This document shows, one piece after another, positions 31,133 through 42,364 of a stretch of 64,000 nucleotides of DNA. The translations under genes were made by a program, and so were the position numbers. The notes beneath the pieces are model-generated. The model had not been told where the DNA came from and made no database searches. It worked only from the letters and a program-made list of their open reading frames with translations. This DNA comes from Siphonodentalium dalli. Its lineage: Eukaryota; Mollusca; Scaphopoda; Gadilida; Siphonodentaliidae. The DNA lies in the NCBI GenBank assembly GCA_032622095.1, contig CP136065.1:42943503-43007502 (forward strand), in the 5' to 3' direction. Position 1 is the first letter of the stretch. The number at the start of each line of letters is the position of its first letter.

Positions 31133-32577
31133 CGCTGGCAATATTGCACCGCAAACTGCAAAAATGCCAGCTGCAAAATTGCCAAATCGGATTAATTTCT
31201 GCCAGTTGTCAACAAATCAGCGTTAGTAGTGATCATGTACGACAGCGGTTTTTTGAGTGATTGCTGATATGGCTGAGCTGTTGCAATATATTAAGAACAC
31301 AGTGTGTGTTGTTATTCTTAGGCCAGTCAAAATAATGTCACTTGTTAATGTCAAATTGATATGTAGGAATGAGATATCGCCACGGACAGCTCCATCGATG
31401 GGATGCTGCTGATATATGAGTACCATCAACGTCACCTAGAGAGACGGTGGGTCCACATTTAGCTCAACGAAGAAACCCGACGACTTTCCGACTTTCGAGA
31501 AATCCCATTGGTACCCGCCTTGTATTGGTGTTTTTTAACTGGTACCACAAGCTTTCAAACTGTCGGTGGAAATTCCTAACCTAACATCCATGATTGGCAA
31601 TTTAATCAAAACAATTACCACTTGATGCATGTAAAGTCACCCTTGAAACATACATACATTATTTAATCTGAATCTGTATTATCAAAGTTTCCAACTATTG
31701 GAAATTTCCATCGTAACACCACCTATATATGGTTGATAACTCTCAACTGATTGCTACATTCAGTACAAAAATTCTGTCTAAAAACAACAAATATCACACT
31801 TAATACTGTTTGTATATCAAATTATCATGCAGCACAAAATTCACATTATTTACTCGGAAATTTCCAACTAATGGTGTGTCATGCATGAAATGTCCAACTG
31901 TTGTACTTTGTGGTCCACCCCTGACACACGTCCCTGGTGGTAAATATTGCCTTGATTGAAATAGGTTTATGAAAATACTTCAAAATGTTCATATATATAT
32001 TAACTAATTGTGCTATCTGGACATCTCAATGTGCCATTCCGACCGATACGTGGCAATGTCCACAATAAATGAGAAATTGTTCAAGTTCATTGAATTAAGC
32101 ACATTTGAAACAACGAATACTCATACTGAGTCCGTGCCTCCAAAAATATCATATATATCAAATTATCAATTGGTGAAGTTGGCGACTCTGTTCGTGTAAA
32201 TTTTGCCAGCCCCCTTCTCCTAGCTCCAACATTTCTGAAAAGTACCACTTTCGGAACTCTTTATACCACGTCATGAGATTCCTTGCGCATACATGTATAT
32301 GAATATGACAATAGCTGAGAACAAACTGTTCTATCAATGCCTCTCCCCGATACACAATTATAATAAAGCACAATACGGATACTTGTAATTATTGTTAGTG
32401 CCTCGTTTTGTGCATGGGCACCGGCAAAGAGGTAGTCGCCGTTATCATAAATCGTGGTTGATTGTTGTCAGCCAGCCACGACGGAGCACGAGCTAGTCGC
32501 CAGCTGCAAAAATGCCAGCTAACAAAATTACAATCGGGCATGGCATTTTTGCAGTTTGCAGTGCAATTTTGCCAGCG
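31133..32577. mobile_element. 1,445-bp element with ~38-bp inverted ends and TA flanks
   Basis: CGCTGGCAATATTGCAC, CAAACTGCAAAAATGCC on the left is inverted at the right end (GGCATTTTTGCAGTTTG, CAATTTTGCCAGCG). TA is present on both sides (31131-31132 and 32578-32579), suggesting a Tc1/mariner-type target. The interior has several GGAAATTTCCAACT motifs shared with 43.4-43.6 kb and no transposase. Confidence 0.75.
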
Positions 32578-33392
32578 TATGCACGTACTATTATACTATA
32601 CGCCGAATGCCACCCGACTGCCTAACTTATCGTGTATAGTTCATTGAGTCCTACTAATAGCCGACCGCACCCGTCCGCACCCGACCCCATCTCCCCCAGG
32701 GGTCCGAGCGAGATGGGTCATGCATTATCTTGCAGAATGGACCTGTATGTACCAAAGTTCCAATCCCCAAGTCGATGGCTCGAGCCGAAACGCCACTGTT
32801 AACCCATAACATGCGCCCGGATGCGTCAAGTACGCAAAATCCAAAAAGACGCCGACCCCACCTCCCCTGGCTAACTGACCACGGAAATGGACATCATGTC
32901 ATGCATCGAATACCCCCCTCTGCATTCATTGGCGATCGGGAAAGTCGCTATCTGTAGCGGAAGTGAATAAATTGACACATACGCTGCTGCCGAATTCGCT
33001 ATGAATGTACGCAAAAACGCAGACAATACCACTCGCCGACCGCATTACCACCAGGGGACCGAACAAGAAGGGGCATATACTATCATGCAGGATAGATTTG
33101 TATGTACCAAAGTTCCAATCCCCAAGTCGATAGCTCGAGTGGAAATGGCAATATTAACCCCTGACTTTTGGAGAGTATAACTTCAGCTCACGTTGTGTTC
33201 AAATGAGTTAAGAGGTCCCCCAAAACAGTGACAGTTCGCCTTTCACGTTTGCTAGCCGCTTGTTTTAAAGTGTCCCAGACATTCCGGAACCAACCCATCC
33301 ATTTAAGATGAGCATTTCCTGATATAACTACCATGTGTCTACACCATCCGTTAATATGGGGAGAAAATCCTTTCAGATCGAGGAGTGCTTAA

Positions 33393-33805
33393 AGATACTC
33401 AATCCGATTAAGCACCCCTAAATTACTATTTCTTTGGCTTCGGGGTAAAACACATTTGATTCGAGTTGCAGAACCCATCCATCAGAGCTCAGAGTGATCA
33501 GATATCGATTTTTGAAGTTTGTTAATTTTTGGAGATGTGGACCAGAACCACGTGCTCAAAGACAAATTGCGGGTGTATGATGGATAACTCTAAAATCAAG
33601 TGGTTGTTATTGTTAATAGTAACTACTTGATTTTAGAGTTATCCATCTTACACCGGCATTGTGTCTGTTTGAGCACGTGGTTCTGGTCCACATCTCCAAA
33701 AATTAATAAACTTTGATGGGTGGGTTCCTCGACTCGAATCAAATATGTTTTACCCCCGAAGCCAAAGAAATAGTAATTTATGGATGCTTAATCGGATTGG
33801 TACCT
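33393..33805. mobile_element. TTAA-type MITE (AGGTACTC family), foldback copy
   Basis: TTAA at 33389-33392 and 33806-33809. The ends AGATACTCAATCCGATTAAG and TTAATCGGATTGGTACCT are inverted, and the two halves pair almost along their whole length (for example GAACCACGTGCTCAAA with TTTGAGCACGTGGTTC; AACTCTAAAATCAAGTGG with the reverse). This copy is thus a near-complete palindrome, unlike the copy at 7.2 kb. Confidence 0.85.
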
Positions 33806-33976
33806 TTAAGACTTTGAATGGGTCAGGGGGCATCAACACAAAGAAAATTCAATTTTCGTAGTAAAACTGTTGTCAGTCGCCTTTTAAGTACCCTGGGATT
33901 TTGTGAATCAAACTACCCATATACATACATTGTATATTCCCTGATAGCACTACTTATCGTTCAAACTGTCAGTTAA

Positions 33977-34307
33977 CCCTTTACCCAACAAACCGGCCAA
34001 AACCGGCCAAATAAAGCTTCAACAACCTAAAATATCTTCGGTCTGTCTCAATAGAAGCATACAAATATGGATATCATTGGAACCGGCTCCTTGACCACAT
34101 TGTGATAGTAACAGTTATACCCTGTGCCAATGCATTCTCTTATATATGCGAGTCGACCATAGGTCGCCTCGCATATATAAGAGAATGCATTGGCCTAAAA
34201 AAAATCTTTTTTTAACACTTTTTACCATTTTTTCTTACATTCTTTAACAATTTTATAATTTTTAATGTGTTAAGCCAATGCACAGGGCCCTTCTGTTGGG
34301 TAAAGGG
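33977..34307 (-). mobile_element. piggyBac-like MITE, copy F, one hairpin lost
   Basis: TTAA at 33973-33976 and 34308-34311, with intact CCC/GGG ends. Only one 67-nt hairpin remains. At the other position the sequence reads TAAGCCAATG-CACAGGG, as if the hairpin had been removed between its own arms. It is otherwise like copy E. Confidence 0.9.
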
Positions 34308-35079
34308 TTAATTGGGTTATGGGTTCGCACAAAACAAAAAAATATTCGCCGTTGCATACCACTATGTCTTGCCATCAGCTTTGTATAAGGTGCCAAAGGC
34401 GTTCGGGAACCAACACATCCATATATATATACATATTGTGTATGTCCTGATACTATTACCCTAGATTTACTCACATGCTCAATCAATATTGAGCAATCCT
34501 TTCAGTAACTGAAGTAAAACTTCAATTTGGTAGGGAGTCCTAAAAAAATAACAAATTTGTCATACTTATTTATCAGCCGCTTTGTGTAAAGCGACATAGG
34601 CTTTCGGGACACAATCCACTCATATAAATGATGTATTCCCTGACAGAACTACACTCTCGGTTAATATGGAGAAAATTTAGATTCAGTTCGTGTTGTGTTC
34701 AAGATTTTAAATCGGGTACAGTGTTTTCGAAAAATAAACAAATCGCCTTTTCTATTTGCCATTCATCCGCGTTTTGTAAAGTGTCACATTATCTCGGGAA
34801 CCAACCAATCCATAAACATTGTGTATATCCTTAGATAACCATCCTTTGCCCACACATTCGGTTAATATTGATGCTATATTTTCAGTTCGTGGTATGGTTC
34901 AATGCGTCTAATAGTGTAGGGGACCTCAAAAGATAGAACATGTTTGAGCTAACGCTTGCCACCTTGGTCAGACTAGTTTATGAGATATTAAACATCATAT
35001 CCGTTTTTCTATATTTTGGACGATTTAGAGGGACACCAGCAATCAATATGACAGCAACAATAATTTTAATATGTATCTC

Positions 35080-35790
35080 TTAGTCTGTGTTACGTGTCGT
35101 GTATAACTTCAGTTCTACAAAATCACTATATATTAATAAAAAATTGAATGCATGTTATAAATAAAATGTGTTGTTGTAACTGGGGATTTGGAAGCCTGAG
35201 GACATATTTGGCCACTCTCGCGGCGTCTACGGATCCGGTTTTCATCACAGGAATAATAATGTGGTCCCATTAGAATAATTTTAAAAAGTGTGCGTTGTTA
35301 TCATAAATATGTATTTTTTCGATCAAAACGTGTTCGGGGAAGCTGTAGCAAATATCCAATATCTGGCAAACCGGTAAAACATTCTATTAAATTCTTTAAA
35401 ACATGTCATGTCCAAATAACTGAGCCATATGCATTATATAGTTTATCTCGTGTTGTTTATAACAAATATTTTGGTACTACAAAATCGATGTTAATGCATG
35501 CAAAATTACCTGTTATCAATAAAATGTTGTTGTAACTGGGGTCTGGAAGGTTGAGCACATTTGCAATCAAGTAAACGGTATCTCTGGACCAACCTTTCAG
35601 TACACAATTCATATTGGGTCCCATTAAGATAAATTAGAAAATGTTGTAAAATCGTTCTCAAGAATATGTAACTTTTTCGACCAAAAACGTGTTTGGGGAG
35701 GGGTAGCTAAAATCCAGTATCTCGCAAACCGTTCAAAATATATGTTACATTCTTTTTACATATGCTTATCAGATAACCACGACACCATTT
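35080..35790. repeat. ~358-bp direct duplication
   Basis: AATAAAATGTGTTGTTGTAA and CTGGGG recur at about 35160 and 35518. GTGGTCCCATTA, TTTTTTCGATCAAAACGTGT and ATCCAATATCTGGCAAACCG repeat with the same offset. Confidence 0.75.
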
Positions 35791-36234
35791 TTCTTAAATA
35801 TTTCGACATTATCGCAATATCCGTTTGAATGATAATGTTTGAACAACAATATTTTTGTGAAAAAGCTGGAAAAAGAGCGATTTTTCTGAAAAAATAAACG
35901 ATTCGTTTCCGAATGGCAGGAAAATCTAAATTAACCAACACTTTTTCTTCAAAAGTAGAGATATGGTATGATTTAGTAATTTTAACAACAACAAAGTTGG
36001 CAAATAAGTTATAGGACTTAGCTTCTGGGCTCGCATTACCAAAAGCGTTAATTTCTGGAAAAAAATTACTGGCTGGTATCGTTCGTCGGCGATTTGACAA
36101 CAGCCACCACCGATTCCGTTAGTTTTTACTATCATTTTCGTGAACAATATATATTTCTCCTTTTAAAAAATTTTCATCTTGTTCTACCGCGGGTAGGGGT
36201 ACCCGACCACTTTTGGAGTCTTGCCGCTGCACAA
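35791..36234. other. Foldback-element interior, no supported gene
   Basis: A 114-codon minus frame (35756-36100) has no recognisable domain. Confidence 0.35.
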
Positions 36235-36760
36235 AGGGTTGAAATTGGCATTTCTGCTCGAGCTATCGACTTGTGAATTGGAAGTTTGGTACATACATGT
36301 ACTTGTCCATTCTGCGCGATAGTATATGTCACATCTCGATCGGCCTCCTTGTGGTGGTGCGGTCAGCGGGTGTTATTTTCGGCGTTTTTGCGTACATTCA
36401 TAGCGAATTCGGCAGCAGCGTATGGGCTAATTTATTCAATTCCGCTACAGTTAGCGACTTGCCTGCTCGCCCATTGATATAGACGGGTAGTCGCTGCATG
36501 ATATGATGTCTATTTCCATGGTCAGGTTGCCAGGGGAGGTGCGGTCGGTGCCTTTGGGGGGGGGGGGGGTCTGCGTACCTGCCGGAACCGGCCGCAAGTT
36601 ATGGGTTAACGGTGCCGTTTCCGCTCGAGCTATCGACTTGGGGATTGGCACGTTGGTACATATAAGTCTATTTTGCACGATAGTGCATGGCCCATCTCGC
36701 TCGGACCCCCGGGGGAGGTGCGGACGGGTGCGGTCGGGTGCGGTCGGCTTTTAGTAGGAC

Positions 36761-37087
36761 CGCTCTCATTATTAACTTTTCTCCGATTTTTCCGTGAAAA
36801 ATTTCTGGTTCGAACCTGTCGATCTTCCTCTCAGAAGTTGGCAACGCTTCCTCCAATATATATATAACAACATTCCCCCAAGATGAATATCAGACGAATT
36901 CTTGAAAGCCTATTTTTTCGAGGTGTATTTGGAAATACATGACTTGCATGGGAATATTTCGCTTAGTTCTTAATTCTTCCATTGATAAATAGATTCCGCA
37001 TCCAGTGATAAAAGTATTATTGGAATTGATTATTATTCGTCTGGGCCACTATTAAATTTTTCTTTGTTTGCAGTTTCCCTACCTAAC
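36761..37087. other. No supported feature
   Basis: AT-rich, no gene or repeat recognised. Confidence 0.4.
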
Positions 37088-37220
37088 AAGCCTGAGTTTA
37101 GTGTGCCTGTCATTTGCAGAATGAGGTCCCCAGAAGGTGGATTTAGCGACGCTATCCGGCATAGTGGGCTAGCAGCATAACTAAATTCACCCTCTGCGGG
37201 CCTCATTCTGCTTAGGCTTC
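37088..37220. mobile_element. Diverged, truncated relative of the 21.6-kb hAT-like MITE
   Basis: AGTGTGCCTGTCATTTGCAG, AATGAGGTCCCCAGAAGG and the closing TTCACCCTCTG, CCTCATTCTGC match 21566-21814, but only one hairpin remains and the outer ends (CAAGCCTGAG, TAGGCTTC) are degraded. Confidence 0.8.
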
Positions 37221-38175
37221 ATCTTCTTTGGAAAGTTTCTTTATTATAAATTTTTTATTGAAACTTCTTCACAAAGACCGCATGGTCGTTTCACCTATAA
37301 ACACTAAACCGATATAAATATAAATCATCTTAAACATTATTAAACGGATTTATCCAGTCAGTTCATGTATAAACCTGTTCTCGTTATTTCACTTCTTGGC
37401 CCTATACTATGGAACATATATACATATAGAAATGAGAAGACGGCAGACAGACCGAGTGCAGAAGGATTCCTATTCATTGATGGGAAGTGTTTAGATAACA
37501 AGTTCAATAAACGACCAATGTCCATATGGCGGTTTGTTGAACTTATTATCTGAACATTTGTTCAAGGGAACTACTTGATATCATATATGAGTATTTAGTT
37601 TAGAAAGGGATCATTCCCTTAAAAGTTTACACGAGCCTCGTTTACAGAGACACAATGGCAAATCACCATGGTGTGAGTTTATCGACGGCTGTATATCTAT
37701 ATATACTCTGGTAATCGAACATCGCCTAGTTTATAACATATATATATTTATATCACATGAAACCCATATTATATCATTTAAAAAGCCATTACATATTTCC
37801 TTATTTCTCACATGTTACATATCACTTGACATCGCGCCAACAAAATGACCGCGCGTCTTTACATTGATTCAGGCGGATTAATACTATTTCGAAAAGCCGC
37901 GCTAGACACCAACACCAGACAATGGAAAATAATTGCTTTGTTCATTAAAGTTAAATTCTTGTCCAACTTCGTTGCACTATCGAATATAGATACAAAAAGA
38001 ACGGCAAATTGGGAGAATATATTTTCCGTCGCCAGCACAGAGCGCGCAATATACTGTCGTATACGGTTGTGAAGCGTCTCAACCAACTCTGTAAATGTAT
38101 GCATATTGCAGCTTCTTTAAAGTATTTTTGATTTGTTAAAAAGTCATAAAGCTCTAGTTTTGTTCATGTGATATA
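37221..38175. other. No supported gene
   Basis: Frames at 37365-37553 and 37845-38072 lack recognisable domains. Confidence 0.35.
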
Positions 38176-38269
38176 GAAGATCTGTAACTCGATACGTTGG
38201 GATATAATATGTTATGAAACGAGTTATATAAAATCTTATATCCCAACATAACGAGTAGAGTTGAAGATC
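38176..38269. repeat. Small imperfect inverted repeat
   Basis: GAAGATCTGTAACTCGATAC and GTTGGGATATAA pair with TTATATCCCAAC and ACGAGTAGAGTTGAAGATC across a loop of about 30 bases. Confidence 0.65.
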
Positions 38270-38517
38270 CTCTAGATAGATATGTAAATGAGGACAAGAA
38301 CGGTGGAAATCAAATGAGAGATGAGAGAAAGTGATTCTGAAATTAGTTTTACGTTTAAAAGATTAGGCAACAAACCGGACAATAAAAACCGATCAGAACA
38401 AATTGTTGTAAAATCTTCAATAGCAAAACAGCTGATGATCCGAAACGTCAGTCAAAACAACCGACAAAACAATGAAATATCCAGTATAAAGACAAAATCT
38501 ACTTTAATAAATATTAA

Positions 38518-38972
38518 AGGTACTCAATCCGATAAACACTATTTCTTTGGCTTCGTGTGGTAAACCATATTTGATTCGAGTCGAGGAACCAACGCTCAGA
38601 GTGATCCGATATCGATTTTTGAAGTTTCTTATTTCAATTGTTTGTGGCCCAGAAACACGACGTCAAAAGGATGGTCTCGGTCAAAATTGCGGATAAAGAT
38701 GGATAACTCTAAAACAAGTGGTAATGCGGCCAAATTTCGTGAATACTCAAGTGATAATATACGGCGATATTTCGTTGACCAAAATTTGATAAATAACACG
38801 TTTTGGGAAATTTGATACCATAGTTGACAGTAGTTAGCATTATTTGTGTTGCAATTAATCGATTCTGATAACTAAATCGTATTTTGAAGAAATGTGGTTG
38901 TTGCTGTTGTTGTCGTTGTTTTTGTTGTTGTATCTTGATGATATGTGGACCCTCTGATCGGATTGAGTACCT
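38518..38972 (+). mobile_element. TTAA-type MITE (AGGTACTC family), copy at 38.5 kb
   Basis: TTAA at 38514-38517 and 38973-38976 with ends AGGTACTCAATCCGATAA and ATCGGATTGAGTACCT. The left half has ACTATTTCTTTGGCTTCG and TTGATTCGAGTCGAGGAAC. The right half has a (TTG)n-like stretch absent from other copies. Non-coding. Confidence 0.85.
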
Positions 38973-38976
38973 TTAA

Positions 38977-39415
38977 ACACGAGCACAGTATAAGGTACGA
39001 CAATAACTCAAACCCAAAGAGGAAGTGACTTCCAACCAATACGATTTGAGAGGAAAAGCACAAAGTTGTACAAAGTTTAATCAACTATTTGATTGTGAAA
39101 ATAATATTTAAACATTTAGTCAGTACACTAAGATTCTATTCGGAATTCAAATGATTACTTTGAATGTAGTAAATAAATAAATATATATATATGCATACTA
39201 ACCTGCGACTATCCAACTGCCGACTATGGCAATGTTAAATGCAAACAACAGAAAGTAAGCATTCATTTAGCGAGCGTCGACGAGATGATGAATGCAGCGC
39301 TGCAAGTTGTGATTGTGATAAACACCTATATCTTGCAGTGAAACGACTCGACGATTTGCTTACACTATATATACTAAGTCGTCGGCTCAATAATCAATCT
39401 TTTTTCCACATTAAT
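38977..39415. other. No supported feature
   Basis: No gene recognised. Confidence 0.4.
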
Positions 39416-39713
39416 GGAATACTATTAGGGCCACTTCCTATAATTGAGCTTCTAGTGCGCGCCGAAAGCGACCAAATGTGCGCCATACGTCGCGTGCCGA
39501 AAGCGATAAAATGTGTTCCAAAATGTCGCACATTTTGGTTCTTCGACACGAGCGCCAAAATATGCGACATAATGCGCATAATGTCGCATATTTTGTCTCT
39601 TTCGGCGAAATGTCGACATTATGTCGCATATTTTGTCGCTTTCGACGCGCGACTAATGGCGCACATTTTGTCGCTTCCAGTGCGCCTTTATGAAGTGGTC
39701 CTAATAGTATTCC
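39416..39713. mobile_element. 298-bp palindromic element rich in GCGACA/TGTCGC
   Basis: Ends GGAATACTATTAGGGCCACTTC-like and GAAGTGGTCCTAATAGTATTCC are inverted. Inside, GCGCCGAAAGCGACAAAATG-type units and their complements alternate, forming several overlapping hairpins. The apparent 176-codon frame through it is a by-product of the repeats. Flanking bases give no clear duplication. Confidence 0.8.
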
Positions 39714-40123
39714 ATATAGTCGGTGTATATCGACGTAACAGTGATATTCACCTTGGCCAGTGCATCTAACTAGCGAGAATTCTTCTCATTTCAACCTTTT
39801 ATCAGAGAGGTATCGCAAACTCACGGTCGGGATTACAGAGTTATATATATTATGACACTACATCACCAATTTATTCGCACATTCCAACTGTATACGTGTA
39901 TAGCCCTAACCACAATATTCATAGGGGTTACAGGTTCTTCGGTTTGCACCAAAAACTTCTTTTGAAATATCAAGACACTCAAGACAACAATATACTTATT
40001 GTATAATACAGCCGTCACGAATGAAACTTGCCATCATTGGCCCAATAGAACAGAACAAACGATTATTAGAACGGTGTGATAAATCCAGCCAATACGCCAA
40101 GGATTATATAGCAAACTATATGT
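39714..40123. other. No supported feature
   Basis: No gene or repeat recognised. Confidence 0.4.
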
Positions 40124-40675
40124 AATCGGGGTTCACGATTAGATGGCTAGTGGCATCTAATCGCGAGCACAGGTGGCACGTGATGTTCGATTGAATATCA
40201 GAATGTTGGATATCATATAATCCCATATCCCATAATATGTCAAATATAGCGAATTATCGAAATATGAAATACAACGAAATAGGAAAATACAGCGAAATTG
40301 CGAAATAGAGCGAAAAAGATAAATAGTAAAATACAGCGAAATAGCGAAATAGAGCGAAATATAGCGCGAAACATAGAAATAGGAAATTATTTTTATAAAC
40401 GAAATAACGGAGATATTTGAAGAAGTGTTTTTAACGGACATATTTGAAGAAGTGTTTTAATATTTGAAGTGTTTTAAAGAGCGTTTGTCTTATATTTCAC
40501 CAGACTTAACTATTGTGGTGTTGCAATTTCCCATACAAAAAGCCGTTATTTCGTCAAAATACATTCTTTATAGAGTTAATACCCTTCAGATTAAATATGA
40601 TATTCAATCGAAACCACATGTGCCTCCCGTGGTCGCGATTATATGCCAATAGCCATCTAATCGTGAACCCCGATT
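40124..40675. mobile_element. 552-bp inverted-repeat element
   Basis: AATCGGGGTTCACGATTAGA, TGGCTA is inverted at the right end (TAGCCATCTAATCGTGAACC, CCGATT). The arms extend through CGCGA.CAC...GGCAC to about 75 bp. The middle holds a degenerate AAATAGCGAAATAGAGCG repeat (40255-40390). No target duplication is clear. Confidence 0.8.
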
Positions 40676-40689
40676 GACTATCTCTTGGT

Positions 40690-41010
40690 AGTCAAACGTA
40701 TGCGTATTAGGTTCAAGCCAGCAATCACATAATACGCACGCCATTTGATAGCGAAATATACTTAATGGGGGTTCACATTTAGATAGCGATTGCTATTCAA
40801 TCGCAGTAACATGCGCTTCTCGTGGTTAGGATTATATGTTTCGAAATGAGTATTCTGAGTTAATCGGAGAGTGATAACTCTATAACATATAGACCATACT
40901 TATTATCAAAATGATCGCTATCTAATCGTGAACCCAGATTAAGTATCTTTCGCTATCTAATAGTGTGCGTATTGACTGAACTTGTCATTATCCAATGGCC
41001 CATTGCATTT
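40690..41010. mobile_element. Second foldback of the same family
   Basis: GATAGCGAAATATACTTAAT followed by GGGGGTTCACATTTAGATAG pairs with CTATCTAATCGTGAACCCAG and ATTAAGTATCTTTCGCTATC. Outer arms with AATACGCAC extend the inverted repeat. The GGGGTTCACGATTAGAT core is shared with the neighbouring 40124-40675 element. Confidence 0.75.
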
Positions 41011-42361
41011 TATCTCATGTTATCCAGGTTGGCCAATCTCGAGAAAATATACCGTCATGATTGTGGTATTGTTTTAACAAAACCAAGTTCAAAGGCCCGA
41101 ACTTCAGTCTGTTATATCGCGTAGCAACCTGATTCTCTCGTGGGATGTACATGGTATATATAATACTATCACCAGAAAATCCAAAACACTCATGCATGTA
41201 CTCATTCCGTGTTGCTCTAAATGTGGTTTATGGTTGGTGGGGTTGGGGTTCGGTTATAGGATGGTTTAAGATCAAAACATTGGTGGAGTTATTGTTAATG
41301 TTTGGGAGTACGATCATTGTATAATTAATTATATAATGGTTGAGATTACAAGTGATTTTGGTGTTTTTCTGTTTAACCATTTGTGCTCAATAGACATGTT
41401 AAATATATCATCGCTCTGTTAGAAAATTGGTCCAAATTTGGTTCCGCATAATCCCTGGTACCAATATAGAACCCAACGGTTGGGTTCCACTGTTGACTTG
41501 GTTCTGTTTGAACCAACTGAGAAACCAAAGTCCAGAGGTTGTTTTTTGGAACCAGACAACATGAAACAAATCAGAAACTAAAAATCTGGTTCTTCGCGGC
41601 GTTGAACCTAAACTCTATACAATCCGTCAAGGTTGGTACTTCATAGAACTCACCGCTCGCAAGTGTTGTGTGGGAGCATGCATAATGTTCCCAAAATATC
41701 CAGGTGTAAAAAATAAATAACCAAGCACTCCTAACGTTCAGGTTAAGATGATTTGAGGATCCCTAAATCAAGCGTCATTCGTTTGAAATACCCATTAACA
41801 CACCTGGGTGATCTCCATCCATACTCTACACACTGACTCGCTAGCGGGATATCATTTTATTGTTCATACAATAACTATTAGAAAATGTGTGGAACAGTAA
41901 GTTTTATAATACAATCAAACGTTTTCGTCAGACATCACAACGTCTTCGGGGTATCAGCATTTAATATATAATAGCTGCTCAATATCAAAGCTTTCGGTCA
42001 CAGGCCTTCCTCAGTGATGATAAAAAATACACTTTCGGTTACATGATTGTTACAAGATTACTTCTCCAAATGACAATCGGTTGAACATTGTCCGTCTTCG
42101 GGGATTGTTTGCTAAGCCAACATCGTGTGATATCAATTGACTAACGTATTTGCGAAGTACTAAAACATTCAGAAACAATTGCAACTCAAACGTGATTAGA
42201 ATTGCATGTAGCATTTAAAATACACACAGCAGAGAATGTGCTTGTATATTCACAACCATTGCTCCTCTGAAAGCGTTTGTTGTGTAAACATGCCTGTAGC
42301 TGATTAATTTCCGGTCTGATATGAACACATGTCGCCACCGGAGAACCATTTTGTCGTAAGC
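41011..42361. other. No supported gene
   Basis: A tract at 41430-41600 repeats GGTTC/GAACC motifs loosely. No coding domain is recognised. Confidence 0.4.
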
Positions 42362-42364
42362 TTA

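Larger units (their letters stand above)
33165..34960. repeat. Degenerate ~190-bp tandem repeat inside the foldback element
   Basis: Units share GGAACCAACCCATCCAT, GTATTTCCTGATA-type, CGGTTAATATGGAGAAAAT, TTCAG.TCG.GTTGTGTTCAA and GCCGCTTTGTGTAAAGTG motifs. The series is interrupted by MITEs at 33393-33805 and 33977-34307. Confidence 0.65.
32648..36760. mobile_element. 4.1-kb foldback element with ~520-bp inverted arms
   Basis: Left GTCCTACTAATAGCCGACCG is inverted at the right end CGGTCGGCTTTTAGTAGGAC. The arms (about 32648-33165 and 36235-36760) share CAATCCCCAAGTCGATGGCT, GCTGCTGCCGAATTCGCTAT and GGTGGGGTCGGCG-type blocks, with clear divergence. Each arm holds repeated sub-units containing TACCAAAGTTCCAATCCCCA. 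No target duplication is obvious. Two TTAA-type MITEs are nested in its centre and no transposase is recognisable. Confidence 0.75.

Noticed and set aside
35756-36100. 114-codon minus-strand frame in the foldback element
   Set aside because: No similarity to a transposase or any domain I know, and it lies in a repeat-rich interior.
39239-39769. 176-codon frame
   Set aside because: Spans a palindromic element with open frames on both strands, as expected from its repeats.
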